From Verrucomicrobiota bacterium (GTDB lineage Bacteria; Verrucomicrobiota; Verrucomicrobiia; Opitutales; Seribacteraceae), in NCBI GenBank assembly GCA_028343845.1, contig JAOLZO010000006.1, forward strand, positions 31,208 to 95,207: a stretch of DNA of 64,000 nt, read 5' to 3'. The notes under the pieces were generated by a model. The model did no database searches, had not been told where the DNA came from, and saw only the letters and a program-made list of their open reading frames with translations. Each line of letters begins with the position of its first letter. Positions within the stretch are counted from its first letter, which is position 1. The translations under genes were made by a program, and so were the position numbers. Below are positions 50,770 to 59,916 of the stretch, piece after piece.

Positions 50770-51021
50770 TTGAAAAAAGGTGGCGAGGAATCCGTTCGAA
50801 AGATAAGAAAGCGCATAGCCGGTTCACGACCACGCGATCCCCTTCGTTTTTTTGGCATTCATTGGAGAATGGTGGCCGGGGCGATCGTAACGATATCCGT
50901 GATGCTGTCTTTTGCTTGGGCCGGAGATTTCCTCTTCGGCGAAACGGGCGGGGCCGTAGGAGGATTTATCGGGTTTTGGCTTGGCTTGTGGTTACCGCCC
51001 CACCTGCATGAACATGACTAA
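50770..51021 (+). CDS. Small hypothetical membrane protein
   Basis: The 83-residue open frame begins with TTG 50770 and has a basic amino terminus followed by two hydrophobic segments (MVAGAIVTISVMLSFAWAGD and AVGGFIGFWLGLWLPPHLHE). No family is recognised. It follows the GYF gene by 77 bases on the same strand and its stop overlaps the stop of the convergent transporter. Without a clear ribosome-binding site the call is moderate. Confidence 0.5.
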   Translation: MKKGGEESVRKIRKRIAGSRPRDPLRFFGIHWRMVAGAIVTISVMLSFAWAGDFLFGETGGAVGGFIGFWLGLWLPPHLHEHD

Positions 51022-51890
51022 TGACCGGTTTTGCTTTTCTTCCTTTGGCAGAGAAGGACGGCAAAGGCGATCAGTCCACCCCCGATGACGAGTCTGGTCA
51101 GTTGACCGGAGGAAAAATCATCGATCTCCCCAAAAACAAAGAGCGAGCAAATCACGGCGAGAGGAACCACTGCGTTATTGAATGCGGCCAGGGTTCCGGG
51201 GTTGCTGCGAGCCGCCCCCTTGTTCCAAAGGAAGAACCCCAACCCCGATGCGAAGAGACCCAAGTAGATAATCGCGCCCCATTGGGGCAGGGTGGTCGGG
51301 AGTTCGTTCCACTCGGTAAAGAACAAGCTGAATTGGAGGGCCACAAAGGCGCCGCCTGCTGCCATCAGTGAGAACACTTCCTGATCCTTGACGGATTGAT
51401 TCTGACGTTTCCAGTCCCGATAGGCGACTTGCCCATAGGCAAAGGAAAGCCCCGCGAGTTGCATGAGCCCGAAACCGATCCAAAAATCGCCGGTAGGTAC
51501 GGCTTTTACCTTAATGACTGCGGCTCCGGCTACGGACAGGGTGGCCGCAAGGAGGAAGTTCGGAGAAAAGCTGCGTTGCCTGAAATCATGGATGAGGGCG
51601 ACGTAAACGGGGGTGAGGATTGAGAAAAGGGCGACCAAGTGAGAGGGCAGGTACTGGAAAGCCTTCATGTAGAAGGAGTACATGAGCCCGAATTGGATCG
51701 CTCCATACGTCATGAGCTTTTCGCAGTCCTTCCTTCCGGTTTTCCTGGAGCGAAGATAGGGGAGGAAAAGAAAGGTTGCGCAAACGAGCCTCAGGGTTGC
51801 CGCGAAGAAGGGGTCCACCCCCTCCAAGGCGCTCCCGATCAGACCGAAGGAAAAGGCCCAAATCAAGGAAGTGGCGGCGAGATAAGGCAT
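51018..51890 (-). CDS. EamA/DMT-family transporter
   Basis: The 290-residue protein has ten hydrophobic segments arranged as two EamA repeats, with the repeat ends LFSILTPVYVALIHDF and FNNAVVPLAVICSLFVFGE typical of drug/metabolite transporters of the EamA family. It follows the TonB-dependent receptor gene by 39 bases on the same strand, so the two may form an operon for uptake or export of a small compound; the substrate is unknown. Confidence 0.85.
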   Translation of the reverse strand: MPYLAATSLIWAFSFGLIGSALEGVDPFFAATLRLVCATFLFLPYLRSRKTGRKDCEKLMTYGAIQFGLMYSFYMKAFQYLPSHLVALFSILTPVYVALIHDFRQRSFSPNFLLAATLSVAGAAVIKVKAVPTGDFWIGFGLMQLAGLSFAYGQVAYRDWKRQNQSVKDQEVFSLMAAGGAFVALQFSLFFTEWNELPTTLPQWGAIIYLGLFASGLGFFLWNKGAARSNPGTLAAFNNAVVPLAVICSLFVFGEIDDFSSGQLTRLVIGGGLIAFAVLLCQRKKSKTGH

Positions 51891-51929
51891 GAATCCCCGG
51901 CCTGCGCCCGAACGTCAGGAAAGAGCCTT

Positions 51930-53801
51930 TTACCAGCGATAGGTTGCCCCCAAGGAGAATTGATCCCCCCGGCCCGGCGTGCCCGGGATGTCCTGGAAAT
52001 CTTCGTCCCATGGTTTGTCGAAGGCGACGAATACTTCCAAATCTTCGATCTGAGCCGGGTAGTAGCTTGCGGCCAAGTGACTGTAGGTCAATTGGTCGGG
52101 ACCCTCGCGGAGCAAGTTTTCGTGCTGTTCTCGCCATTCGTTGTCCACGCGGATTTGGAAGAGGTCGTTCGGATTGTAAATCAAGCCTAGGGTCAACCGG
52201 TGCTCGGGGAAATTGAGGGCGTAGAAACTGGCATCCACCGAGGCCTTGTTATAGTCTTCGTCCTTGCGTAAATAAGAGTAGCTTGCAATGGCGTCGAAAT
52301 TATCCCAATGCCGGATGGCGATGATCTCGATTCCATAGGTTTCGATATCGACGTTTTTCGCAGAACGGGCACTCGTGCTATTGCTGTCGTAGGTCCAGTC
52401 GACCAGGTTGTCGTCCCAACGGTAGAAAATTGCGCCGTCGAGACTCCAATCCTTCCGCTTGAGCTGGTAGCCAAATTCAAGGTTTTTGGAAATTTCGCGG
52501 GCCAAGTCCGGGTTACTGGCGAATAGCCCGGTCGTTCTCCCTCCTATCGCGGTGTAGCCAACGACCTGCGTGGTTTGGGCATAGGACAGGTAGGTGCGTG
52601 TCCAATTGCCTTGTCCTTCATCGGTCAGTCGGCTGATTTCGGCGATGGGGGAAACTTTTGAACCGTCCCGATTGGAATCGTCAAAGGAGGCGCCCCCCTT
52701 AAAGGTGATGCTTTGACGATTATTCAAGTCTTTACGGTATTCCGGTAAAACGCTTAGCTTGTAATAGGTCCGGCTGGTGAAATTGCCCTGCTCCAAAGCG
52801 GTTGATTCGATTTCATCTTCCGTAATCTGCATCGTGTAGTTGATCGCCAGCTGGTCGTCGATTGCATGAAGCCCGGACAGTCCGACGGATGAGACTTTCG
52901 TTTCATGCACGAAATTCTTATTCGGAGAAGAGCGGTTAAAGACGTAATGGTCATCATGTCTGCGGTGGTAGGCGGTGGCCTCCAGTGTACTTCGGTCTCC
53001 GTAGGATTGTAGATGGTTGAGAGCAAAAAGGCGGGTCTTTACGTTTTCGGTTTCATTGCTCCCGTAGGGGGCGGCATAAAGTTCGGGCCAGCCAAAGAAT
53101 TTCGATTGGTATCCTGCAAATAAGTCGGTTTGGGAGTTTGGCCCGACGAGTTGTACGCGGCCAGTGACGCGATCAAAGTCATGATCCCCAAATGGAATCG
53201 TTCCGTCACTCTCGGAGCGAGAGGTTTCGAGTTCGGTTCCCCATGTCCAATCCTCGGAATCTCCATAGGGACTGGTCCATGAATTGTGCAATCGTTGGAA
53301 ATTGAGGTTGTGGTCGCCAGCCCCGAGGGTGGCGCTACCTTGCTCGATAATCTTGCTCCAGCCATATGAAATGGTGCCGACGCTACTGTTGAAACCGCGT
53401 AGGGCATTGTCCGCTCCAGTATGAATTCTTGGCTCGCTTAGCATTTCTGGGGCAATGGGCAGTTCCGTTGAGTAATGTCCGGTTTGCGGATCCATCAGGG
53501 TTGCTCCACCCACCTGAATGCCAGTATTCTCGAAGATGCCACCCCGAATGCTCAGATCCCCCTGGGCTTCCGCCATGTTTCTGGACTGCATATCGACCCG
53601 GGGATCGAAATCGAGGTTCGAAATGGGGTTCTCATAGGTCGTTACGGGGCGGGCATTGGCGGTCTTTTGCTCTTGGACGGTTAGTGCCGGGAGTTCTTCG
53701 AGGGGTTTCTCGGGTTGGGCTTTTGCGTTATCTTGAGCTGAGGCCGTGCCAGAAATCGTGAGTGCGAGGGAAGCAAGTAAGGAGGATGTTTTGTGGGTCA
53801 T
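51930..53801 (-). CDS. TonB-dependent outer-membrane receptor
   Basis: The 623-residue product begins with a signal peptide (SSLLASLALTISGTASAQ), a TonB-box-like LPALTVQEQK, a plug domain with GDLSIRGGIFENTGIQVGGA and ALRGFNSSVGTISYGW, and then a long beta barrel ending in FSLGATYRW with the terminal aromatic residue needed for barrel assembly. The start at 53801 is chosen over an upstream ATG at 53837 because it gives a normal signal peptide. The EamA transporter lies downstream. Ligand unknown. Confidence 0.88.
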   Translation of the reverse strand: MTHKTSSLLASLALTISGTASAQDNAKAQPEKPLEELPALTVQEQKTANARPVTTYENPISNLDFDPRVDMQSRNMAEAQGDLSIRGGIFENTGIQVGGATLMDPQTGHYSTELPIAPEMLSEPRIHTGADNALRGFNSSVGTISYGWSKIIEQGSATLGAGDHNLNFQRLHNSWTSPYGDSEDWTWGTELETSRSESDGTIPFGDHDFDRVTGRVQLVGPNSQTDLFAGYQSKFFGWPELYAAPYGSNETENVKTRLFALNHLQSYGDRSTLEATAYHRRHDDHYVFNRSSPNKNFVHETKVSSVGLSGLHAIDDQLAINYTMQITEDEIESTALEQGNFTSRTYYKLSVLPEYRKDLNNRQSITFKGGASFDDSNRDGSKVSPIAEISRLTDEGQGNWTRTYLSYAQTTQVVGYTAIGGRTTGLFASNPDLAREISKNLEFGYQLKRKDWSLDGAIFYRWDDNLVDWTYDSNSTSARSAKNVDIETYGIEIIAIRHWDNFDAIASYSYLRKDEDYNKASVDASFYALNFPEHRLTLGLIYNPNDLFQIRVDNEWREQHENLLREGPDQLTYSHLAASYYPAQIEDLEVFVAFDKPWDEDFQDIPGTPGRGDQFSLGATYRW

Positions 53802-53895
53802 CCGAAAACATAAATCAGGTCTTTGGTTTGTGATCAATCGTTAATTGGATTTAATGCTAAAATTAACAATCAATCGAGTCCCGGTTGGTCTTTAA

Positions 53896-54456
53896 ATGCT
53901 TGAGCAGCGTTCGTCCTGCAGTAAATGTCTTACGCATGACAACCTCCGTCAAGTAGTGACGAAATCAACCGAAGAAATCTTTTTTGCCGGAGGTTGCCTG
54001 TGGGGGGTGCAGGAGTTTGTGCGCCACCTGCCAGGAGTCATCTCTACGGAAGCCGGAAGGGCCAATGGGGCGAGCGACACGACCCAAGGCTCATACGATG
54101 GATATGCGGAATGCGTCCGTGCTTCGTTCGATCCGCAAGTGGTTTCCGTCGCCCAGTTGATGGCATACTTCTTTGAAATCATCGATCCGTACAGCCTGAA
54201 CAAGCAGGGACCGGACGAAGGGGAGAAGTACCGTACGGGAGTCTATAGCCGCGAGCAATCCCACTTGGATTGCGCGAAGAACTATATCGAAAGCCGAGCT
54301 GATGCCTCAAGGGTCGTTGTAGAGGTTTTGCCTTTGAGCAACTATTTCAAAAGCGATGACGAGCATCAGGACCGGCTGACTTTACATCCTCAGGAGCAGT
54401 GCCATATCCCCCGTGAGCTTTTGCACAAATACAAAAGCTTGTCTAAAGACATCTAG
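53896..54456 (+). CDS. msrA: Peptide-methionine (S)-S-oxide reductase MsrA
   Basis: MsrA repairs oxidised methionine. The 186-residue product has the active-site motif FAGGCLWGVQEFVRHLPGVI (usually GCFWG), QGSYDGYAECVRASFDPQVV, and LIDPYSLN-type segments (FFEIIDPYSLNKQGPDEGEK with YRTGVYSREQ), and retains the DEHQDRLTLHP end. The catalytic cysteine is present; the usual Phe after it is Leu. The amino terminus has about 25 residues before the domain, so a later start is possible. It is divergent from the TonB-dependent receptor gene. Confidence 0.85.
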   Translation: MLEQRSSCSKCLTHDNLRQVVTKSTEEIFFAGGCLWGVQEFVRHLPGVISTEAGRANGASDTTQGSYDGYAECVRASFDPQVVSVAQLMAYFFEIIDPYSLNKQGPDEGEKYRTGVYSREQSHLDCAKNYIESRADASRVVVEVLPLSNYFKSDDEHQDRLTLHPQEQCHIPRELLHKYKSLSKDI

Positions 54457-54521
54457 GGTTTTCCTTACAGTCTGTTGTCGGAAGCCTTTTTATCCAATTA
54501 TATCAGGCATGCCGGAATGAT

Positions 54522-57179
54522 TCACTTGCCCGACTCGGCTTTCTTCTTGCGGATGCTATCCCGAAGGGCCTCGGCCTCGGTCAGTCTCTCGGTCCGCATA
54601 CTGATGTAACCCGCTTTTTGGTTAACCACGAGGTAGACCTGCTCGGCATCGCTGGCGGCTGATTCAAGTTCGCCCATCGCGAAATAGACTTTGGCCCGAC
54701 TGCGTAGGTGCGGAAGGGAGATCTTTTTGGGCTTCCAGTTTCTAGGTGCGTCCGGCGGGGGCAACTGTTCAACGGGTGCATGGGCAAAGGCCAGGCGCTT
54801 GGCCTCCTCGATATCGCCACCGCTCAAGGCTTCGTCCACCATCTTCTCGTCGTGGAGCTCGATGACGTTCTGCATGACGTTGTCCTTCATGTTTTTCATG
54901 GTCGCTCCCGACAAGGACAGGGCAATGCTTCCGTCGGGACGGAGGAGCAAAAGGTTAGGCGTTCTCCGGTTGGGTTCGACGTCTTCGCTATCCACGGTGA
55001 TTCCCAGTTTTCGCACGACCGGATTAAAAATGCCATCGGGGACGTGCATTGTGGGAAAAGGATCCGGGGTTTTCTTAGCCTCCAGAACCTCTCGGGTGGC
55101 ATTGACGTCCTCATCAAGTACCGCCGTGATCAGGTTTACGTCGTCGACCGGTCTTTCTTCGAGGAACTTTCCATAACGGGCCAAATAATGACTTTGCTGG
55201 GCACTCGGGGCAAAGGAAACGATCGTCCACTTGTCCTCGCCCGGTTTCGGAAAGCGAACCCTTTCGCCATCCAAGTTCTTAAGCTCAAACTGGAGGGACC
55301 GGTTTGCATCCTCGGGCTCACCGATGCCCAGAAAATGCCCCTGACGACGACCATAGGTCCAGCCGGCGACGAATGGGGGGTGATACATCCAATAACGGTG
55401 GTAGCGGTCCAATAGGTAGGCTGTCGCCGTCCAGGTCGCTGGGGATTCGGCATATTCGTCCAAATAAGCCCGGCGGTATTCCTCGTGTAGTTTTCGGTCG
55501 GCGATATCCAGCGCAAGAAGCGATGCTGCGGCAAGTTCCGGAGCGGATGCCTGTTTCCCGTCCGCCTTGGCAAAGGTTCGGATCACGGTTTCGGACTTGG
55601 CCTCACCGTTGCGAAGAGACTCTCTTGTCAGGCAGAAGCGGGCGATTAGGTCCGCTCCCTCGGGAAGCTCAGCCTTGATGGTGGACTTGGCTTCTTCGAC
55701 GGCACTGGCAAAATACCGGTACTCGCCTTTGAGTTTCCACAAACCGAGAAGGGCCACGATGCGCCTATTGCGCACGATCCATAGGTCCGGTGCCGATGGA
55801 TGAGATGAGATTGCTTCCCGGCAAAGGGAATCCGCTTTCCGGTAGTTTTCAATCACTTTGTCAAAAGGCGCGAGGTAGCGGGCAGGGGGTGCAATGAAGC
55901 ATGCCTGGATCTCCTTGAGTTTTTCTTCCGGGACGGACGTGTCCGTCCTCTTCAATTTTTTAAGAGTGCTCGGTTCTCTGGTCGAGACTCCTTTGATCTC
56001 AGGCGGAGCAGCAGGGTCAAAGCCCCCCCCTGAATCGATAACTAGAAATTCGCCGGAAAAGATCGATTGAAGGTGGCTGTTGTAGTCAGCCCTGGTCCAT
56101 TGACGGGCAAGCCAGGATTGCAGGTTGCGCTCATAACCCCTGCCGGCGCGGCTGCTGGTCAAGTACATCGCTGCGTAACCTGTCGGGCTGATTCTCAATA
56201 CCCGCGGATGAAAACGACAGTATGCCTTGTAGACCGGGTTCTTTTTCCCTCCTTCCATGCGCAAGGCTGGCCAATCGAGGCCGTGCTCGCGAAGGATGCT
56301 CTCGCCCGAATCAGGTAGATCGTCCAGGTTCATGCTGACGAAACGAAAACGGCCCGCGGCCGCGACCTCCGAATCCGAGATTTTCTTCTTCCAGGCCTCG
56401 GCCAACTCCTTGAGGTCTTCGAGACCACCTTCCTCCTTGGACCAGAAATAGACTGCGGTAGTCGTGCCTAAAAAGTCCATGGGGAAGATCGCCGTATTGC
56501 CTTTTCCCCATGCAAAGGTTCCGATAAAGGGCGCCCCGAACACTTGTCCCGCCAACTTGTCGCGCTGAAAATTGATGAGATCCAGGTTGCCGGGCATCCG
56601 CTCGGCGACGACCTTCCGCAGGTCATTGACCAGTCTGTTATTCCCGAACTCCAAGGCCATGATCATTGCGATGCGGATGACTTTCGCTTCGACCTCGGTG
56701 TCCCGATAGCGATCGACCAAGGGACGAAGGGCATCGGAACGGGCATGTGAATCTCCTCCCCGCCGTGCCGACTCGGCTTGCGTGAGCAAGAGATCGGCAT
56801 CGATGCGCAGAGCGGCATATTCGTTGGGTGCTGCCGCAAGTTTTGAGCAGGTCGCGAGGAAGGCCTTCCGGTTTGTGGAAGAGTTGTCGAGGCTGACCAG
56901 AGTCTGCTGAGCACGGAAAAGTATGGACAGTGCTTTGTAACGACTAGGCGAGGCCGAATGCTTTTTGATCAGAGCCTCGGCTTCGCGAATCACACGGCGA
57001 ATCGCGAGCTTCTTTCTGGCGGCGGAAGCTGCCTTGCCGGCTTCGATCCGTTTGGCGTCGAGTTCCTTGATCTCGACGGCTTGGATTCCTTCAACCGCAT
57101 TTTGCCCAAGCAGGGGGATGCTAAACAAGCTGAAGCCGATCCAAGCAAGTAAGGCAACGAATCGGGGAATACTCTTCAT
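54522..57179 (-). CDS. Large exported protein with two thioredoxin-like segments
   Basis: The 885-residue product has a signal peptide (PRFVALLAWIGFSLFSIPLL), a helical region (about residues 20-190), a first redoxin-like segment (AVYFWSKEEGGLEDLKELAE, about 230-360), a middle helical region, and a second redoxin-like segment (WTIVSFAPSAQQSHYLARYG, about 650-770, with TPNLLLLRPDGSIALSLSG). Neither segment has a CxxC motif; the positions after the first strand read WSKEE and APSAQ. The start at 57179 is taken in preference to an upstream ATG at 57203, as it gives a normal signal peptide. It resembles large TPR/redoxin proteins of Planctomycetes and Verrucomicrobia with unknown role. Confidence 0.7.
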   Translation of the reverse strand: MKSIPRFVALLAWIGFSLFSIPLLGQNAVEGIQAVEIKELDAKRIEAGKAASAARKKLAIRRVIREAEALIKKHSASPSRYKALSILFRAQQTLVSLDNSSTNRKAFLATCSKLAAAPNEYAALRIDADLLLTQAESARRGGDSHARSDALRPLVDRYRDTEVEAKVIRIAMIMALEFGNNRLVNDLRKVVAERMPGNLDLINFQRDKLAGQVFGAPFIGTFAWGKGNTAIFPMDFLGTTTAVYFWSKEEGGLEDLKELAEAWKKKISDSEVAAAGRFRFVSMNLDDLPDSGESILREHGLDWPALRMEGGKKNPVYKAYCRFHPRVLRISPTGYAAMYLTSSRAGRGYERNLQSWLARQWTRADYNSHLQSIFSGEFLVIDSGGGFDPAAPPEIKGVSTREPSTLKKLKRTDTSVPEEKLKEIQACFIAPPARYLAPFDKVIENYRKADSLCREAISSHPSAPDLWIVRNRRIVALLGLWKLKGEYRYFASAVEEAKSTIKAELPEGADLIARFCLTRESLRNGEAKSETVIRTFAKADGKQASAPELAAASLLALDIADRKLHEEYRRAYLDEYAESPATWTATAYLLDRYHRYWMYHPPFVAGWTYGRRQGHFLGIGEPEDANRSLQFELKNLDGERVRFPKPGEDKWTIVSFAPSAQQSHYLARYGKFLEERPVDDVNLITAVLDEDVNATREVLEAKKTPDPFPTMHVPDGIFNPVVRKLGITVDSEDVEPNRRTPNLLLLRPDGSIALSLSGATMKNMKDNVMQNVIELHDEKMVDEALSGGDIEEAKRLAFAHAPVEQLPPPDAPRNWKPKKISLPHLRSRAKVYFAMGELESAASDAEQVYLVVNQKAGYISMRTERLTEAEALRDSIRKKKAESGK

Positions 57180-57216
57180 GGCATCAAGCTCTTTCAAAAT
57201 CACTTCACGCTGGTAT

Positions 57217-59139
57217 TCACTGAACGGGCTTGAGCTGAAAATCCTTGATGCTTACCCCCCGGTTCGGCGCCCTGAAAGTGAGTTGAATCGTGTTCCTTCC
57301 TTCCCTCAACTCGATGAATTCAGGCTTGGTGCGCTGCCAACTTCCCTTTGTGTAGGGGAGTGTTTTGTTGACCATCGTGCGTCTGTTAAGACGGGCGATA
57401 ACGGGAGCAGGCTTGGAAACCGTACAGACCTTCATGGTCATTTCGTATTTCCCCGCCGCCGTAGTCTCGACTGTATATTTGAGGAGCTCGGGTCGTTTGC
57501 CCAACCGCTGGTAGTGGATTTGCATTCCACCATCCCAGCTGTCCAAAAACACGACCTTTTCGGTGTTGTTCCTCGGCCCCGTGCAGGCAACCGCGGGAAC
57601 AGTCATCGTCCCGTCCCCGGCAATTATAATCTTTTTATCCTCCTCGGGAATTTCAATTTCCTGGATCTCCCCATCACCCAAAACCTCATCCGACTCACCA
57701 AGCAGACGGGCTTCTTCCGCACTCAGCGCCGCCAGTTCCGCATCTGCTGCTTCCTGCTCAAGGTTGGCATCCTCAACTACGGCCCGCTTGATATAGAATG
57801 CCAAACCGTCCCAGAACCCACCACCCTGACCGTATTGCCGGAGGCTTACGTCTTCCTGTCCCAATGCATCTCCGATCCATTGGGCCCTGAGAACTTGCAA
57901 GTAGTCCTCTTCGAATTCGCGTGCACGTGAATCCAAGTAGAAGTCGAGTCCTCCCTGGGGACCGCACCAGTTCATTGACCACCAGGCTCCAAAATTAACC
58001 ACCCACCCGTCGGGCGTCCACCGGTTCATCGCTGCGTGGCCCGACTGAGTCGAACGCCTGGCTGGTATTCCGAATGCCCGGGCAACAAACCGGCCGAAAA
58101 AAGCACGGCGTCCGCAAATACCGCCCAAGGCGAGGGCTTGTTGCTGTGGCATACCAAGGGAGTCGTCATGTCGGGTGCTGCAATAGGGCAGGTCGCTTTT
58201 GACTACACGTGTGTAGCGCCACTTCTGATCCGGATTGGTGATGTGATCCGGGCGGAACTGTCGGAGCATGGAGCGCACCCATGTGAGTTCTTCATTGGTG
58301 TATGGATCGTTCGTGATGAACCGGCACTCCCAAGCATTGAAATCCTTGAACTGGGGATCCAGTTCTCCCGCAAGGTAGGCCTGTTCATAATGCAGGTAAC
58401 GCGCGACCTGGCCATCCGGTGTTCGGTGGTCGGTAAAGACAATACCGTTCACACTCCCCTTGTTATTCTCGTCCAACCAAGGTTGATGGATGGCTGTACC
58501 CAAAGCGAGTCGCTGGAGGATGCCCGGCTTGCGGGCTCTTTCGCTTGCCTCGAGGATGGCAGTGTATACCTGCATAGCCTCGCCATACTCTCCGCCATTG
58601 GCACCGCCTGAGGTCAAAACCTGTTTCATCAGGGGCTCGTCGGCAAAAAGCTTGTCGAGCAAAGTCTTGTGGCCGTCACTTTGTTGGGCGAACTCGGCCA
58701 AACCCGCCGGGGTGCCGTGCCGAAGAATAGCTCCTTTCATCAGCTTGCCGTCCAAAGCGTCGCTACCCAGCAATTGAGCGGTGTCGGTGATCAGACCTCG
58801 AGCGCTTTGAAGTGCCTTGGCTTCAGCAAGCGGTTTGGCCAGGTGGTATGCTTTGTGAACGGATTCGAGATCATCCTCATGTGGAGCCTTTAGCTCTCCC
58901 AATTCGCGGCGGGCGGCTTCAAAGGCCTCTTTCTTTTTCGGATCGATCTCTGGCAGGGCAGCCGAAACCGCCTTGCCTATCGCATCAAGTTGATCGGAGT
59001 ATTCTTTCTCCAGCGCCTTGCCACGTTCGGTCAGCACCGGCTCAGGACCTTTTTTTCGAGCCAGGGAAGAAAGTGGCAAACTCGCAACGGCTACGAGGAG
59101 TCCGAGCAACAGACGAATGGAAGGGCAGGGTGTTTTCAT
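57217..59139 (-). CDS. Exported transglutaminase-like protein with a carboxy-terminal beta domain
   Basis: The 640-residue product has a signal peptide (LLLGLLVAVASLPLSSLA), a helical amino-terminal half, and a transglutaminase-like core with GGICGRRAFFGRFVARAFGI (cysteine near residue 340) and SGHAAMNRWTPDGWVVNFG (histidine near 366). A carboxy-terminal beta segment with LREGRNTIQLTFRAPNRGVS looks like a CBM-type jelly roll. The start ATG 59139 has AGAGGA 6 bases before it; ATG 59160 directly after the upstream stop is an alternative. It lies in a five-gene minus-strand run. Likely acts in the periplasm or at the cell surface; its substrate is unknown. Confidence 0.72.
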   Translation of the reverse strand: MKTPCPSIRLLLGLLVAVASLPLSSLARKKGPEPVLTERGKALEKEYSDQLDAIGKAVSAALPEIDPKKKEAFEAARRELGELKAPHEDDLESVHKAYHLAKPLAEAKALQSARGLITDTAQLLGSDALDGKLMKGAILRHGTPAGLAEFAQQSDGHKTLLDKLFADEPLMKQVLTSGGANGGEYGEAMQVYTAILEASERARKPGILQRLALGTAIHQPWLDENNKGSVNGIVFTDHRTPDGQVARYLHYEQAYLAGELDPQFKDFNAWECRFITNDPYTNEELTWVRSMLRQFRPDHITNPDQKWRYTRVVKSDLPYCSTRHDDSLGMPQQQALALGGICGRRAFFGRFVARAFGIPARRSTQSGHAAMNRWTPDGWVVNFGAWWSMNWCGPQGGLDFYLDSRAREFEEDYLQVLRAQWIGDALGQEDVSLRQYGQGGGFWDGLAFYIKRAVVEDANLEQEAADAELAALSAEEARLLGESDEVLGDGEIQEIEIPEEDKKIIIAGDGTMTVPAVACTGPRNNTEKVVFLDSWDGGMQIHYQRLGKRPELLKYTVETTAAGKYEMTMKVCTVSKPAPVIARLNRRTMVNKTLPYTKGSWQRTKPEFIELREGRNTIQLTFRAPNRGVSIKDFQLKPVQ

Positions 59140-59160
59140 TTTGATTCCTCTTCTTTTCAT

Positions 59161-59904
59161 TTACTTTCTTTCGGATTTCTTGCGGATCAAGGTGATGGCC
59201 TTTTGCGCGAAGCGACTCCCAAGTTTTTCGTAATTCTCTTTAGGGAAATGCACCCCGTTTTCGGGTTCACTGAGATCGTCTGTATCGATCCACTCTCCAT
59301 GTTCAGTATTCTCTGCAAGTTTGACCTGCACTTTACGCATGGCTGTCCAATTGGGATCGCTCATACGGGAGTCATTGATCCGTCCGATCACAAAAGCAAC
59401 GTCCTTTCTCTCCAAGTCTTTTTTTATTCGATTCAACAATCGCAGAAAGCTCTTTTCGTAGGCAGGAGCCAACCCGCGTCCTCCGTCCGACTCTCCCTGC
59501 ATCCAAACGAAGGTGACGGTATCAAACGGTTTGCCTTCATAGGCTTCCCGGGCTTTCTCGATCAAGGGCCCGTATTCCTGACCGTGCTGCAACTTGGTTC
59601 GTTCCGAAGGGGGCCCCTTGCCGGGAAACCGGTAGTTTTCGGGAAACTCATAATCCTTGTCCCAAAAGCGGATTCCGCGGCCCGACTTGCTATGCTGAAC
59701 GACCACGACCTTGTCTTTGCCAAAGGTATCTTCAACCGTTTTGACAAAGCCCGCTTTTAATCCACCCGTCATGTTCGACTGACCGGACAGAACAAACAGG
59801 TGATTACCGCTCTTTTTGGGGTTTGCCGACAGACCGCAAGCCAACAGGAAAACCAGGAGGAAGGATTTCCGAGGGCGTTTGAAACGAATGGGGAAATGAA
59901 ACAT
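59161..59904 (-). CDS. SGNH hydrolase, sialate O-acetylesterase (SASA) type
   Basis: The 247-residue product has an amino-terminal hydrophobic signal (SFLLVFLLACGLSANP) and the SASA motifs: LFVLSGQSNMTGG with the nucleophile serine near residue 43 (SGQSN), TFVWMQGESDGGRG, and the carboxy-terminal DDLSEPENGVHFPKENYEKL with the Asp-x-x-His pair. Such enzymes remove acetyl groups from sialic acids and plant or algal polysaccharides; exact substrate is unknown. It lies between the transglutaminase-like gene and a squalene-cyclase-like gene, both on the same strand. Confidence 0.85.
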   Translation of the reverse strand: MFHFPIRFKRPRKSFLLVFLLACGLSANPKKSGNHLFVLSGQSNMTGGLKAGFVKTVEDTFGKDKVVVVQHSKSGRGIRFWDKDYEFPENYRFPGKGPPSERTKLQHGQEYGPLIEKAREAYEGKPFDTVTFVWMQGESDGGRGLAPAYEKSFLRLLNRIKKDLERKDVAFVIGRINDSRMSDPNWTAMRKVQVKLAENTEHGEWIDTDDLSEPENGVHFPKENYEKLGSRFAQKAITLIRKKSERK

Positions 59905-59916
59905 TTTTCCAGCTCT

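Noticed and set aside
53820..53895. AT-rich block (TCGTTAATTGGATTTAATG) similar to the block before pseB (41558-41575).
   Set aside because: Only about a dozen positions match; both are AT-rich intergenic sequences, and no further repeat of the block was found.
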